A stretch of 54,393 nucleotides of DNA, from contig JALUUH010000038.1 of assembly GCA_027021445.1 (NCBI GenBank), positions 1-54,393 of the forward strand, written 5' to 3'. Position numbers and translations under genes: made by a program. Under the pieces are notes generated by a model, which saw only the letters and a program-made list of their open reading frames with translations, was not told where the DNA came from and did not search any database. Shown here piece after piece: positions 8,932 to 18,828 of the stretch (positions are counted from its first letter, which is position 1; every line of letters starts with the position of its first letter). The DNA is from Gammaproteobacteria bacterium (lineage in GTDB: Bacteria > Pseudomonadota > Gammaproteobacteria > S012-40).

Positions 8932-8958
8932 AAAAAAAACCCGCTTTACAGCGGGTTT
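8932..8958 (-). terminator. Rho-independent terminator after rpmG
   Basis: A perfect 9-bp stem AAACCCGCT (8937-8945) and AGCGGGTTT (8950-8958) with loop TTAC, followed on the minus strand by a run of T. It ends the rpmB-rpmG transcript about 34 bases after rpmG. Confidence 0.9.
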
Positions 8959-8991
8959 AGGATAAAAAACAAGATAACAACTACTCAATAA

Positions 8992-9147
8992 CTATTTAAT
9001 TTTGGCTTCTTTATAAGCAACATGCTTGCGGACAACGGGGTCATATTTCTTAATCTCCATCTTTTCTGGCATGGTGCGTTTATTTTTGTCAGTCGTATAA
9101 AAATGACCGGTACCTGCTGACGATACTAAACGTATTTTTTCACGCAT
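8992..9147 (-). CDS. rpmG: 50S ribosomal protein L33
   Basis: A 51-residue L33 that begins [19 protein letters not shown] and ends [10 protein letters not shown]. It lacks the four cysteines of zinc-binding L33 forms, so it is the zinc-independent type common in gammaproteobacteria. GAGGAG stands seven bases before the ATG. It follows rpmB by 12 bases and shares its transcript. Confidence 0.97.
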   Translation of the reverse strand: MREKIRLVSSAGTGHFYTTDKNKRTMPEKMEIKKYDPVVRKHVAYKEAKIK

Positions 9148-9159
9148 GATTCTGCTCCT

Positions 9160-9396
9160 CTAAACCTTTTCACCACGAGCACGGATATCAGTAAGCACTG
9201 TATCGATACCCTTTTTATCAATAGTACGCATACCATTCGCAGTAACTCTTAATTTAACCCAACGGTTTTCGCTTTCCACCCAAAAACGTCGGTCATGTAA
9301 ATTCGGTAAAAAACGACGCTTTGTCCTGTTATTGGCATGCGAAACGTTATTCCCTGTAATAGGACGTTTTCCCGTAACCTGACACACTTTCGACAT
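9160..9396 (-). CDS. rpmB: 50S ribosomal protein L28
   Basis: A 78-residue L28 starting [20 protein letters not shown] and carrying the conserved [18 protein letters not shown]. It heads the rpmB-rpmG pair, whose order is conserved across gammaproteobacteria, often with radC or coaBC nearby as here. It has a single Cys in the CQVTGK segment, so it is probably the non-zinc form. Confidence 0.97.
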   Translation of the reverse strand: MSKVCQVTGKRPITGNNVSHANNRTKRRFLPNLHDRRFWVESENRWVKLRVTANGMRTIDKKGIDTVLTDIRARGEKV

Positions 9397-9610
9397 GATA
9401 AAATCTCCAAATTCTTGTTCGCGCTAATCTTGGGCAATTGTTGCCTAATGGGCGTGAGGGCGCACTTTATACCAGAAACGCGCAGCAGGTTCAATGCGAA
9501 ATGAAAAATTACCGAGCGACTTATTGTCGCTGGCACGACTTAAGGAGTAATAATCTTCTGGTCAAACACCTCGAAGTGAGACATATTAGGGCCTGTAGAA
9601 GTCTCATCGG

Positions 9611-10285
9611 CTAAATAAGCCCATTCTCGGCAAAAGAATACCCCTTCCCATCGCCTACAATAAAATGATCAAGTACTCGAATATCTACCATGCCTAGCGC
9701 TTTAACCAATAACTCGGTGAGACGCTTGTCGCTAGAACTTGGCTCGGTCACACCTGACGGATGATTATGCGCAAAAATGATAGCCGCTGCATTTTCCTTC
9801 AGCGCTATTTTAACCACTTCACGCGGATGAACACTCGCCCCATCTATCGTTCCACGGAAAAGCTCTTCCCACTTAAGAACCCGATGCCGATTATCTAAAA
9901 ACAAAACCCCAAATACCTCATGATCGTATGCTCTTAACTTAGAAATCAAAAAGTTACGTGTATTATCTGGATTACTTAAAGGATCGCCGCGCTGTAATTG
10001 CTCATCAAGATGTCTCCGCCCCATTTCCAACACGGCTTGCAACAATGCAAACTTAGCAGGCCCCAAACCTTTCGCCTCACAGAACTCTGATTGATCAGCT
10101 TTTAGCAAATTCCGTAAGCTTCCAAAACCTAGAAGCAGGTCTCGCGAGAGGTCAACCGCTGTTTTTCCTTTCACCCCCGTGCGTAGAAAAATGGCGAGCA
10201 ACTCCGCATCCGACAAGGCCGGCGCACCTTTTTGTAGTAGTTTTTCACGTGGTCGTTCATCGGCAGGCCAATCCGTAATAGCCAT
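9611..10285 (-). CDS. radC: RadC/JAB-domain protein
   Basis: A 224-residue RadC family protein. An N-terminal helix-hairpin-helix region ([13 protein letters not shown] to [11 protein letters not shown]) precedes a JAB/MPN metalloprotease-like domain with the zinc motif [16 protein letters not shown] (His-x-His and the downstream Asp) and [12 protein letters not shown] at the end. The name comes from a supposed repair role later shown to be wrong in E. coli; the biochemical activity is still uncertain. It is transcribed divergently from coaBC across an 81-base spacer with a large inverted repeat. Confidence 0.94.
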   Translation of the reverse strand: MAITDWPADERPREKLLQKGAPALSDAELLAIFLRTGVKGKTAVDLSRDLLLGFGSLRNLLKADQSEFCEAKGLGPAKFALLQAVLEMGRRHLDEQLQRGDPLSNPDNTRNFLISKLRAYDHEVFGVLFLDNRHRVLKWEELFRGTIDGASVHPREVVKIALKENAAAIIFAHNHPSGVTEPSSSDKRLTELLVKALGMVDIRVLDHFIVGDGKGYSFAENGLI

Positions 10286-10306
10286 TAATCCCTATCCTCA
10301 TTTATT

Positions 10307-10350
10307 ACCTAGATCCCGCACTTCAACTCGTGCAGCGGTGGAATCTAGGT
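10307..10350. promoter_or_regulatory. Inverted repeat between radC and coaBC
   Basis: An interrupted palindrome centred in the divergent spacer: ACCTAGAT (10307-10314) pairs with ATCTAGGT (10343-10350) and inner GCAC (10318-10321) pairs with GTGC (10330-10333). It could be an operator serving both genes or a structured leader of coaBC. No known binding consensus was recognised. Confidence 0.4.
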
Positions 10351-10366
10351 TAAACTTATCCTCCTT

Positions 10367-11584
10367 ATGGAAAAATTAACACATAAAAAAATATTGCTCG
10401 GCATCACTGCAGGCATTGCAGCTTATAAATGTCCTGAACTCGTCAGGCAGCTAGTCAAGGCAGGCACTGAGGTCAAGATTGTTATGAACCAAAGCGCGGC
10501 GCAGTTTGTTACCCCGCTTAGTCTTCAAGCCTTAAGCGGCCAGCCTGTTTATACCCACTTATTTAGCAGTAACGAGCATGCGATGGAGCATATCGATCTC
10601 GCTCGTTGGGCAGATTTGATCCTAGTCGCGCCTGCGACAGCGAACTTTCTCGCCCAACACGCACACGGACTTGCTGATGACTTATTAACCACACTATGCC
10701 TTGCCGCAAATGGAAAATTATTATTCGCGCCATCAATGAATCAACAAATGTGGAAAAATGCAGCAACCCAAGGCAACGTATCATTATTAAAAACAAGAGG
10801 AATTCAATTTGCTGGCCCTGCAGAGGGTGAACAAGCCTGTGGCGAAACTGGGCCAGGACGAATGCTAGAACCCGCAGAGCTGATACAGGCTTGTGAACAA
10901 ATGTTTACCAGCGGCCAACTTGAAGGAAAAACCGTACTCATTACTGCCGGCCCCACTCAGGAAGCGATAGACCCCGCGCGCTTCATTTCCAACAAAAGCT
11001 CGGGAAAAATGGGCTATGCATTAGCCGAAGCCGCAAAATCGGCGGGAGCTAAAGTCATACTCATTAGCGGCCCCGTAAGCTTAGCACCGCTCACTGACGT
11101 GACGACCATTCAGGTAGACACCGCCGCAAACATGCATCATGCGGTAATGAAACACGTCGCTATAACCGATATTTTCATCTCTGCAGCAGCTGTCGCAGAC
11201 TACCGCCCAACCACACCCGCACGCGAAAAAATTAAAAAAAGCACCTCACTTATCAATATAGAGATGACAAAAACCAAAGATATTCTGCAAGATGTCGCCG
11301 CTAGACTCAATCGGCCTTTTTGTGTGGGGTTTGCCGCCGAAACAGAAAACCTGGAACAAAATGCGCTTGAAAAATTGCGCACAAAAGCAGTCGACATGAT
11401 TGCCGCCAACTGGGTAGGCGAAGTCGCTCAAACACAAAACACGGGATTTGATAGTGACAACAACTCCATACATGTTTTTACCACAGAAAATAACACGTTA
11501 TTAAGAAAAACATCTAAAACAAAAATTGCCCAACAACTAATAGAGTTAATTACCGAAAAATATTATGAAAAAAATCCAGCTTAA
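10367..11584 (+). CDS. coaBC: Bifunctional PPC decarboxylase / PPC synthetase CoaBC
   Basis: Makes 4'-phosphopantetheine from 4'-phosphopantothenate and cysteine in coenzyme A synthesis. The N-terminal CoaC flavoprotein half (about residues 1-190) has [18 protein letters not shown], the active-site His in [32 protein letters not shown], and the substrate-recognition clamp with Cys in [14 protein letters not shown]. The CoaB half begins with [20 protein letters not shown] and has AAVADYRP and the KTKDIL substrate motif. At 405 residues it is full length. It overlaps dut by 20 bases, the usual coaBC-dut order. Confidence 0.97.
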   Translation: MEKLTHKKILLGITAGIAAYKCPELVRQLVKAGTEVKIVMNQSAAQFVTPLSLQALSGQPVYTHLFSSNEHAMEHIDLARWADLILVAPATANFLAQHAHGLADDLLTTLCLAANGKLLFAPSMNQQMWKNAATQGNVSLLKTRGIQFAGPAEGEQACGETGPGRMLEPAELIQACEQMFTSGQLEGKTVLITAGPTQEAIDPARFISNKSSGKMGYALAEAAKSAGAKVILISGPVSLAPLTDVTTIQVDTAANMHHAVMKHVAITDIFISAAAVADYRPTTPAREKIKKSTSLINIEMTKTKDILQDVAARLNRPFCVGFAAETENLEQNALEKLRTKAVDMIAANWVGEVAQTQNTGFDSDNNSIHVFTTENNTLLRKTSKTKIAQQLIELITEKYYEKNPA

Positions 11585-12020
11585 AATACTCGACGATCGC
11601 ATAGGCACTGAATTTCCACCACCCCATTACGCAACGCCAGGCTCAGCTGGTTTAGATCTACGCGCGTGTTTAGACACACCTCTTGAAATCGTTCCAGGGG
11701 AAACACAGCTTTTACCTACTGGAATTTCCATCCATATTGAAGACCCATCGATGGCCGCCGTTATCTTGCCACGCTCTGGTCTGGGCCATAAACACGGCAT
11801 CGTACTCGGCAACCTCGTCGGACTCATCGACTCAGATTACCAAGGTCCGCTCATGGTTTCCTGCTGGAACCGGAGCGCTAAAAACTTCACCGTTGAGGTC
11901 GGTGAACGCATCGCGCAATTAGTCATTATTCCTATCATTCAAGCTGAATTTGCTATGGTTAATGAATTTACCGTATCAGACCGAGGTGAAGGCGGGTTTG
12001 GGTCGTCTGGACGGCATTAA
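11565..12020 (+). CDS. dut: dUTP diphosphatase
   Basis: Homotrimeric dUTPase that hydrolyses dUTP to dUMP, keeping uracil out of DNA and feeding thymidylate synthesis. It has 151 residues and all five family motifs: [34 protein letters not shown] with the catalytic Asp, GERIAQLVI, and the C-terminal P-loop-like [10 protein letters not shown] that closes on the nucleotide. The start lies inside the end of coaBC. Confidence 0.97.
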   Translation: MKKIQLKILDDRIGTEFPPPHYATPGSAGLDLRACLDTPLEIVPGETQLLPTGISIHIEDPSMAAVILPRSGLGHKHGIVLGNLVGLIDSDYQGPLMVSCWNRSAKNFTVEVGERIAQLVIIPIIQAEFAMVNEFTVSDRGEGGFGSSGRH

Positions 12021-12114
12021 ATAATAAAAAACCACCTGAGCACGCATAACAAGCCTGCACTTTTTTCTGTATTAAATTCAAGACCACCGACTTGTTAGCT
12101 CTGTATTCTGAATC

Positions 12115-12139
12115 TATACCCGTGCGTTTGAGGTCTAGG
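12115..12139 (+). repeat. TATACCCGTG-family repeat, copy A
   Basis: TATACCCGTGCGTTTGAGG followed by TCTAGG. Related sequences occur at 20291, 29640 and 30447, all between genes. This copy lacks one G of the TATACCCGTGGCG core. Confidence 0.5.
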
Positions 12140-12193
12140 AAGAGAATGCTTAGTTGTTAATCTTTGGATGATAAAACGAAAGAATAAACTCAT

Positions 12194-12469
12194 TCAACGT
12201 GAACCCCAGATTTTTGCTACTGCTCGATCATTTCCCAGAAACCCTATAACCAAGCCCAACAAGCCCCCACCCCCAAAAACAAATACCGGAATCAAATAAC
12301 TTAGCTCCTGACCTGGCGCGACTAAAATGACTGCACTAGCTAGCCCACAAAATAACATGCTCATCACCAATAATATCGTTCGATGTGAAGACTTATATGA
12401 ATAGACTTGATCTCCAGATTCGAACCGGTTCAAGACGGGAGAGAATAATTTTTGTAGCATCTGTTTCAC
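12194..12469 (-). CDS. Small two-helix membrane protein
   Basis: About 91 residues with a basic, soluble N-terminus (NRFESGDQVYSYKSSHRT) and two hydrophobic segments, ILLVMSMLFCGLASAVILVA and LIPVFVFGGGGLLGLVIGFL, ending in a charged tail. It resembles short uncharacterised membrane proteins found near algC in gammaproteobacteria, but I do not recognise a named family. Several starts are possible: I chose the GTG at 12469 because GAGGAG lies upstream at a usable distance; a GTG at 12481 sits directly on that motif. Confidence 0.6.
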   Translation of the reverse strand: MKQMLQKLFSPVLNRFESGDQVYSYKSSHRTILLVMSMLFCGLASAVILVAPGQELSYLIPVFVFGGGGLLGLVIGFLGNDRAVAKIWGSR

Positions 12470-12723
12470 GAAGATGGGCACTCCTCAATAAGTACTAGAT
12501 TCCGCAAAGTATAATCCATACATCTTAATAAAACAGGTATTTCATACGCAAAACGGCATGGAAAAACATGCAACAAAACAGTCTGGCAAACTCAAAACGC
12601 GCCGCCATGGTAAACACTTACTAAATCCCTAGCCCTTTGTTAGTCTATTCTTTCTCCTTCACTTAATTTTTTTTTAGCTTATAATGCCCTCCTATTCGAA
12701 TAACTACATTAATAAGGACATAT

Positions 12724-14115
12724 ATGACCTACTCCCGCCCTACCACGATACCTGATGCCATTTTCAAAGCTTACGATATTCGAGGCATTGTCGAGAAATC
12801 ACTCACTACGGATATTGTATATGCCGTTGGTCAGGCATTCGGCAGTGCAGCACTAATGCACAAGCAAAGCTGCGTTACGGTCGCACGGGACGGACGTTTG
12901 TCAGGGCCAGGATTATTACAAGCGCTAATTGACGGACTTTTATCTACCGGTATTAATGTCATAAACATCGGCCAAGCACCTACTCCGGTGCTATATTACT
13001 CTACCTTTTTATTAGAAACAGGTACGGGCATCATGTTAACCGGCAGCCATAACCCTCCAAACTACAACGGCTTAAAGATGGTAATGGCAGGGGTAACGCT
13101 TTCTGGTGATACCATCCAAGGCTTAAAAAACAGAATAATCAATCAAGACTTCAACCAGGGCACGGGGCAATATTCAGAGCAAGACATTGCTGAAAATTAC
13201 CTCAGCAGAATCACCAATGATATCAAACCTGTAAAACCACTAAAAATCGTTATTGATTGCGGCAATGGTGTAGCAGGCGAACTCGCTCCTAAGCTCTATA
13301 AAATGATGGGCTGTGATGTCACCGAAATGTATTGTGAAATTGATGGTAATTTTCCAAATCATCATCCTGACCCTAGCCAACCAGACACTCTGGCGGAACT
13401 TATTGCAAAGGTTAAAGAACTAAAAGCCGATCTTGGTTTTGCATTTGATGGTGATGGTGATCGACTCGGTGTAATTGCTCCATCAGGTGAAATTATCTGG
13501 CCTGACCGCCAAATGATTTTATATGCGACCGATATTATTCACCGAATTCCCGGTGCCGAGATTATTTATGACATAAAGTGCTCACGTAATCTGGATTCCG
13601 CAATCACTGCAGCCGGCGGTAAAGCGACCATGTGGAAAACCGGGCACTCACTGGTAAAAGCAAAATTAAAAGAAACCGGCGCTCCACTCGCGGGAGAAAT
13701 GAGTGGCCACATTTTTTTCAAAGACCGTTGGTATGGGTTTGATGATGCGTTATATACAGGAGCGCGCTTACTCGAAATTCTTGCCAAAGATGGCAGATCT
13801 GCTCACGAGATTCTCGATTCATTGCCCAATATGATTAATACACCTGAACTACGGTTACATATGCCGGAAGGCGAGCATTTTAAATTTATGGAAAAACTGC
13901 AAATCGCCGCGTCTTTTCCAAATGACAAAGTAACCACCATCGATGGCTTACGGGTAGATTTCGTGAATGGCTGGGGACTCGTACGCGCATCGAATACCAC
14001 ACCTTGTTTAGTTATCCGATTCGAGGGCGATAACAAACAAGCAATGGTAGAAATTCAAGAAAAATTTCGTGCTTTGTTTAATTCACTCGATGACAAACTT
14101 GCTTTACCCTTTTAG
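12724..14115 (+). CDS. algC: Phosphomannomutase/phosphoglucomutase
   Basis: Interconverts hexose 1- and 6-phosphates, supplying precursors for exopolysaccharide and LPS. The 463-residue protein has the phosphoserine loop TGSHNPPNYNG (residues about 107-117), the magnesium loop FDGDGDRLG, the sugar-binding GEMSGHIFF, and the phosphate-binding loop near the C-terminus (RASNTTPCLVIRFEG). It starts six bases after AAGGA. The pair algC-argB, 60 bases apart here, is common in gammaproteobacteria. Confidence 0.95.
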   Translation: MTYSRPTTIPDAIFKAYDIRGIVEKSLTTDIVYAVGQAFGSAALMHKQSCVTVARDGRLSGPGLLQALIDGLLSTGINVINIGQAPTPVLYYSTFLLETGTGIMLTGSHNPPNYNGLKMVMAGVTLSGDTIQGLKNRIINQDFNQGTGQYSEQDIAENYLSRITNDIKPVKPLKIVIDCGNGVAGELAPKLYKMMGCDVTEMYCEIDGNFPNHHPDPSQPDTLAELIAKVKELKADLGFAFDGDGDRLGVIAPSGEIIWPDRQMILYATDIIHRIPGAEIIYDIKCSRNLDSAITAAGGKATMWKTGHSLVKAKLKETGAPLAGEMSGHIFFKDRWYGFDDALYTGARLLEILAKDGRSAHEILDSLPNMINTPELRLHMPEGEHFKFMEKLQIAASFPNDKVTTIDGLRVDFVNGWGLVRASNTTPCLVIRFEGDNKQAMVEIQEKFRALFNSLDDKLALPF

Positions 14116-14160
14116 CAGTGCTTGCAAAAATTTGAGCACACTTTTCATAATGCAAAGTAA

Positions 14161-15069
<909 letters not shown>

Positions 15070-15120
15070 GGTTCGTCAGCTGAACTACATATTTATGCTC
15101 GATAAATTAGGAGAAAGAGA

Positions 15121-15714
15121 TTGCCATCGACTCAAAAGGTTTCTCGTAAACAACAAATTCTCGAATCACTCGCTAGGGAATTAGAGCGTAACCCAGGCAC
15201 CTCTATAACGACCGCAGGTCTAGCCAAGGCTGTGGGCGTTTCAGAAGCAGCCTTATATAGACACTTTGCAAGCAAAGCAAAAATGTTTGAAGCACTTATT
15301 GAATTCAGCGAGGAAAGTGTTTTTTCACTGTGCAACCGAATCCAGGCCGAAGAAAAAAATGTCGCCACGCGATGCGAAAAAACGCTGCATCTACTATTAG
15401 GATTTTCTGAAAAAAATCCTGGCATTACTCGCATACTACTTGGCGATGCCATCGTTGGAGAAAATGAACGCCTGCGTATTCGGGCAGGACAATTTTACGA
15501 ACGACTAGAGACTCAGTTAAAGCAATTTCTAAGAGAAGGCATCATGCACAATGAGCTAGCAGAAGACACACCTATTAATGCTTATGCTAATTTATTGCTC
15601 GCGATTGTTGAAGGCAGAATGATCCAATACGTACGTACTAATTTCACCAAAAAACCGACTGAAAACTGGACTCAGCAATGGAACGCCTTACAAACAAGTG
15701 TATTTTCTCAATAA
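15121..15714 (+). CDS. slmA: Nucleoid occlusion factor SlmA
   Basis: A TetR-like protein that binds chromosomal sites and blocks FtsZ ring assembly over the nucleoid. The 197-residue protein has the DNA-binding helices TTAGLAKAVGVSEAALYRHF and the FtsZ-interacting C-terminal domain including EGRMIQYVRTNFTKKPT. The start is TTG at 15121, seven bases after AGGAGA. argB-slmA proximity is a common gammaproteobacterial arrangement; pyrE, often the next gene, is 2.3 kb away here, separated by two inserted genes and a repeat. Confidence 0.92.
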   Translation: MPSTQKVSRKQQILESLARELERNPGTSITTAGLAKAVGVSEAALYRHFASKAKMFEALIEFSEESVFSLCNRIQAEEKNVATRCEKTLHLLLGFSEKNPGITRILLGDAIVGENERLRIRAGQFYERLETQLKQFLREGIMHNELAEDTPINAYANLLLAIVEGRMIQYVRTNFTKKPTENWTQQWNALQTSVFSQ

Positions 15715-15815
15715 GGATTGAGATCTTTAGAATTCACTAAGTTAGTCAGCTTCCCATGCCAACACCTAATAATATCAACCCATAACTGTGCATCGCTCAT
15801 ATTGGAAAAATATCT

Positions 15816-16571
15816 GTGCCGCTGATTGATCAGCTCATCCTTTTTTTTGTTTCATTAATTGCCAACATCATGTCTGCTTTTGCCGGCGGTGGTGCCGGGC
15901 TTATCCAACTTCCTGCCATTATTTTTCTTGGGCTACCTTTTTCCATTGCTCTCGCAACACATAAAGTCGCAAGTGTATTTTTAGGTATTGGCGCCACTCT
16001 TAGAAATCTCAAAGAAAAAAGAATCGAAAGAAGATTTGCACTTTTCATTCTTGCAACGGGCTTGCCTGGTGTTTTCTTAGGCGCTCATATTATTATCAAT
16101 ATACCCGATAATATCGCGCGCACCGCGCTAGGTGTTTTAACCATCTCATTAGGACTTTACTCCTATTTCAAGCCCGATTTAGGCACCACAGCAATGGCGC
16201 TTAACCGAACGACGAAGGGTTTTATGATTGGCGGCATTAGTCTTTTCACGATTGGCACTCTTAACGGCTCTCTTACATCTGGCACAGGATTGTTCGTCAC
16301 ACTTTGGTTGGTACGCTGGTTCGGCTTAGATTACAAAACAGCGGTAAGTTACACCTTGGTATTGGTTGGATTATTTTGGAACGCTAGCGGAGCAATTACA
16401 TTGGGCCTGTTGAGCGAAATCGCCTGGGACTGGCTGCCAGTGCTTATTGTGGGATCATTGCTTGGAGGATATATTGGCGCGCATCTCGCCATCACCAAGG
16501 GCAATAAAGCCATTAAAATCGTTTACGAAACTATCACCATCGTTGTCGGACTCCGATTGATCTTTTATTAA
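15816..16571 (+). CDS. TauE/SafE family membrane transporter
   Basis: A 251-residue integral membrane protein with about eight hydrophobic segments. The opening FAGGGAGLIQLPAIIFLG and the second-half repeat TSGTGLFVTLWLVRWFG are the paired family signatures. The family exports sulfite, sulfoacetate or related organosulfur anions, but no sulfur gene lies next to it, so the substrate cannot be named. The start is GTG at 15816, with GGAAAA upstream. Confidence 0.88.
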   Translation: MPLIDQLILFFVSLIANIMSAFAGGGAGLIQLPAIIFLGLPFSIALATHKVASVFLGIGATLRNLKEKRIERRFALFILATGLPGVFLGAHIIINIPDNIARTALGVLTISLGLYSYFKPDLGTTAMALNRTTKGFMIGGISLFTIGTLNGSLTSGTGLFVTLWLVRWFGLDYKTAVSYTLVLVGLFWNASGAITLGLLSEIAWDWLPVLIVGSLLGGYIGAHLAITKGNKAIKIVYETITIVVGLRLIFY

Positions 16572-16670
16572 ACGAACAATTTATTCGCTTGGTGTTTTCT
16601 GCCACAAAAACATGATATGGTTTGCTCACCATACTAAATATAAAAGCGACTTTTAAATTTCGGAGGAATA

Positions 16671-17798
16671 ATGAAATTCACGCAAACAACGGCAACCCTT
16701 AATGACTGCCCTAAAAAATCATTTAAACTCACACAACTCGCTCTTTACGTGGGAGGTATTCTTACATTGGCGGCGTGTGGTGGCTCTAATGAGGCAACAA
16801 GCCCTGCCAACACAAATGCAGCGCCGGTGGCCCAAACCAGTGGTGACATTACGGTGCGAGCGGGTAAAACAACTCAGCTAGATGCCTCATTAAGTACTGA
16901 CAGCGATGGAGATAAACTCAGCTATACCTGGACCCAGGTTAGCGGCCACACTGTTGAATTAACAGACGCTAATACGGCAAAACCTTCGTTCATCGCGCCG
17001 AACCTAGCTGGAGATATCGTATTTAATGTTGCAGTCAGTGATGGAAAACTTTCATCGGCTCAATCTCCCGTAACCATTACTATTTTGCCAACTCCCCCCT
17101 TAAATGTGAATGCAAGCGGCCCAAAAACAGTCGCTCATAACAAGACGGCAATACTAGAAGGCTCGGTATCAAATGTCAGTTCAAACGAGGGGCTTACATT
17201 TAAATGGACACAAATCGGCGGTGTACTCGTTGAACTTAGTAATGCCGACACTGCCACAGCGAGCTTTAACACTGGAAATAAATCGGGATTTGCGTTCTTT
17301 AATGTCGACGTAAGCAGTAATAATGGTGGAACGGGTTCAAAGCAAATAGCCGTTGAAATTACCAATACTCCGCCAATAGCAATAGCTGAGCTTAACGGTT
17401 CCGCAACCGCAGGACAAAAAGTCCAATTATCTGCAGGTAATAGCAAAGATGCCGATGGCGACAGCTTAAGTTACACATGGAAACAAATCGCTGGTGAAGC
17501 TGTTGAAATCACAAATGCGGATTCAGCAACTGCATCATTTGTAGCACCAAACAGTGCAACTTTTCTAGCTTTTGAAGTTCAAGTTAACGATGGAGAATTT
17601 AGCTCTCATCCCGCAACATTACTGGTAACGGTTGATGCGAGTGAAGCGGTAAGCTCGACGACGACTGAAACGACTCCCGCTGAAACCGTGGCAGAAACTC
17701 CTGCGGCAGAAACAACTCCAGCAGCGAAAACTGTGACAGAAGCTCCTGTAGCTGAAGCGACGCCAACAGTTGAAACTATTGCCAGCAATCCACAGTAA
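16671..17798 (+). CDS. Lipoprotein with tandem PKD-type domains
   Basis: A 375-residue predicted lipoprotein. An unusually long n-region precedes the hydrophobic stretch and the lipobox LAAC with Cys at position 36. Three immunoglobulin-like repeats follow, each with a signature of the type DGDKLSYTWTQVSG near the start and FNVAVSDGKLSS near the end (about residues 55-140, 145-235 and 235-320), typical of PKD/REJ folds. The C-terminus is a low-complexity stalk of Glu, Thr, Ala and Pro. A surface spacer or carbohydrate-binding scaffold is likely. GGAGG lies five bases before the ATG. Confidence 0.8.
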   Translation: MKFTQTTATLNDCPKKSFKLTQLALYVGGILTLAACGGSNEATSPANTNAAPVAQTSGDITVRAGKTTQLDASLSTDSDGDKLSYTWTQVSGHTVELTDANTAKPSFIAPNLAGDIVFNVAVSDGKLSSAQSPVTITILPTPPLNVNASGPKTVAHNKTAILEGSVSNVSSNEGLTFKWTQIGGVLVELSNADTATASFNTGNKSGFAFFNVDVSSNNGGTGSKQIAVEITNTPPIAIAELNGSATAGQKVQLSAGNSKDADGDSLSYTWKQIAGEAVEITNADSATASFVAPNSATFLAFEVQVNDGEFSSHPATLLVTVDASEAVSSTTTETTPAETVAETPAAETTPAAKTVTEAPVAEATPTVETIASNPQ

Positions 17799-17840
17799 AA
17801 AAAGTCCGACGGGAGAATTGAACTTTTAATATTCCGCTGG

Positions 17841-17999
17841 CGCCTGTCCGAGAACCGTGATCGTAGCGAGGGCAAACCATTTTGAGCCAGATTTTTCGAT
17901 TAAATGAGGCGAATATTGAGCATATTTAACGAATTTAATCGGCAAATCTGGCCCAAATAGATTGGTCGCAGTAGGTCAGTCTGTTCTCGGACAGCCTTC
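17841..17999. repeat. GGAGCCTGTCCGAGAAC-family element, long copy
   Basis: The longest copy of this family in the window. The ends are CTGTCCGAGAAC (17844-17855) and GTTCTCGGACAG (17983-17994). Inside, GCCAGATTTTTCGATTAAAT and ATTTAATCGGCAAATCTGGC form a second, 20-base inverted repeat with two mismatches. It contains GATCGTAGCGAGGGCAAACC, also seen in the copy at 47488. It lies between the convergent lipoprotein gene and pyrE. Confidence 0.75.
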
Positions 18000-18036
18000 T
18001 AGAAACCCATCAAGCACAAGCAAAAAAGTGATTAAC

Positions 18037-18678
18037 TCACACACCATATTGTGAACGATACTGTTGAACCGAATCAAGATGATGAGCCATGTCGGTTTTA
18101 TCTTGCAGGAATCCAAGCAAACTTTGTAACTGGATAATGCTCGCAACTTTTAGTTCTAATTCATTTTCAATTTCTTGAATAGCAGATAATTCATTTTGTC
18201 CTTTTTCCTGCCGATCTAAAGCGATTAAAACTCCAGCGGGTACGGCACCCGCTAATTCAATGATTTCGATAGACTCTCTTACCGATGTTCCAGCGGAAAT
18301 AACATCATCCACAATTAACACTTTCCCCTTGAGTTCCGCACCGACAATACTACCACCTTCTCCATGCGCTTTAGCTTCCTTGCGATTAAAAGAATAAGGC
18401 ACATCTCTCTGATATTCAGTCGACAAGGCAATTCCCAAAGAAGCGACTAAAGGAATTCCCTTATAAGCAGGCCCGAAAATCATGTCATATTTAATTTTTG
18501 AAGAATCCAATGCATGCGCATAGAATAGGCCTAATGTGGCTAAGCTATCACCACTATTAAACAAGCCACTATTAAAAAAGTAAGGACTGATTCTTCCAGA
18601 TTTTAAGACAAACTCGCCAAATCGCAGAACACCAATCTGCAATGCAAATTCTATAAATTCTTTTTGATAATTCTGCAT
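18037..18678 (-). CDS. pyrE: Orotate phosphoribosyltransferase
   Basis: Joins orotate to PRPP to give OMP in pyrimidine synthesis. The 213-residue protein has the N-terminal [19 protein letters not shown], the flexible loop [12 protein letters not shown] that covers the active site, and the PRPP motif [13 protein letters not shown]. It is divergent from the exonuclease III gene, the arrangement seen at the pyrE-crc locus of pseudomonads. Confidence 0.96.
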   Translation of the reverse strand: MQNYQKEFIEFALQIGVLRFGEFVLKSGRISPYFFNSGLFNSGDSLATLGLFYAHALDSSKIKYDMIFGPAYKGIPLVASLGIALSTEYQRDVPYSFNRKEAKAHGEGGSIVGAELKGKVLIVDDVISAGTSVRESIEIIELAGAVPAGVLIALDRQEKGQNELSAIQEIENELELKVASIIQLQSLLGFLQDKTDMAHHLDSVQQYRSQYGV

Positions 18679-18828
18679 GATTCACACTCAGATCTAAAAA
18701 GACTGTATTTTAACTGATGGATGGCAATGCAACAACTTTACAAACGGCCATTATTCGATCTCTAGCCCGTATCAAATTGGTGTATCATAGAAGAAACTGA
18801 CAAACAGCAATTCAATAAGAGTTTACAT

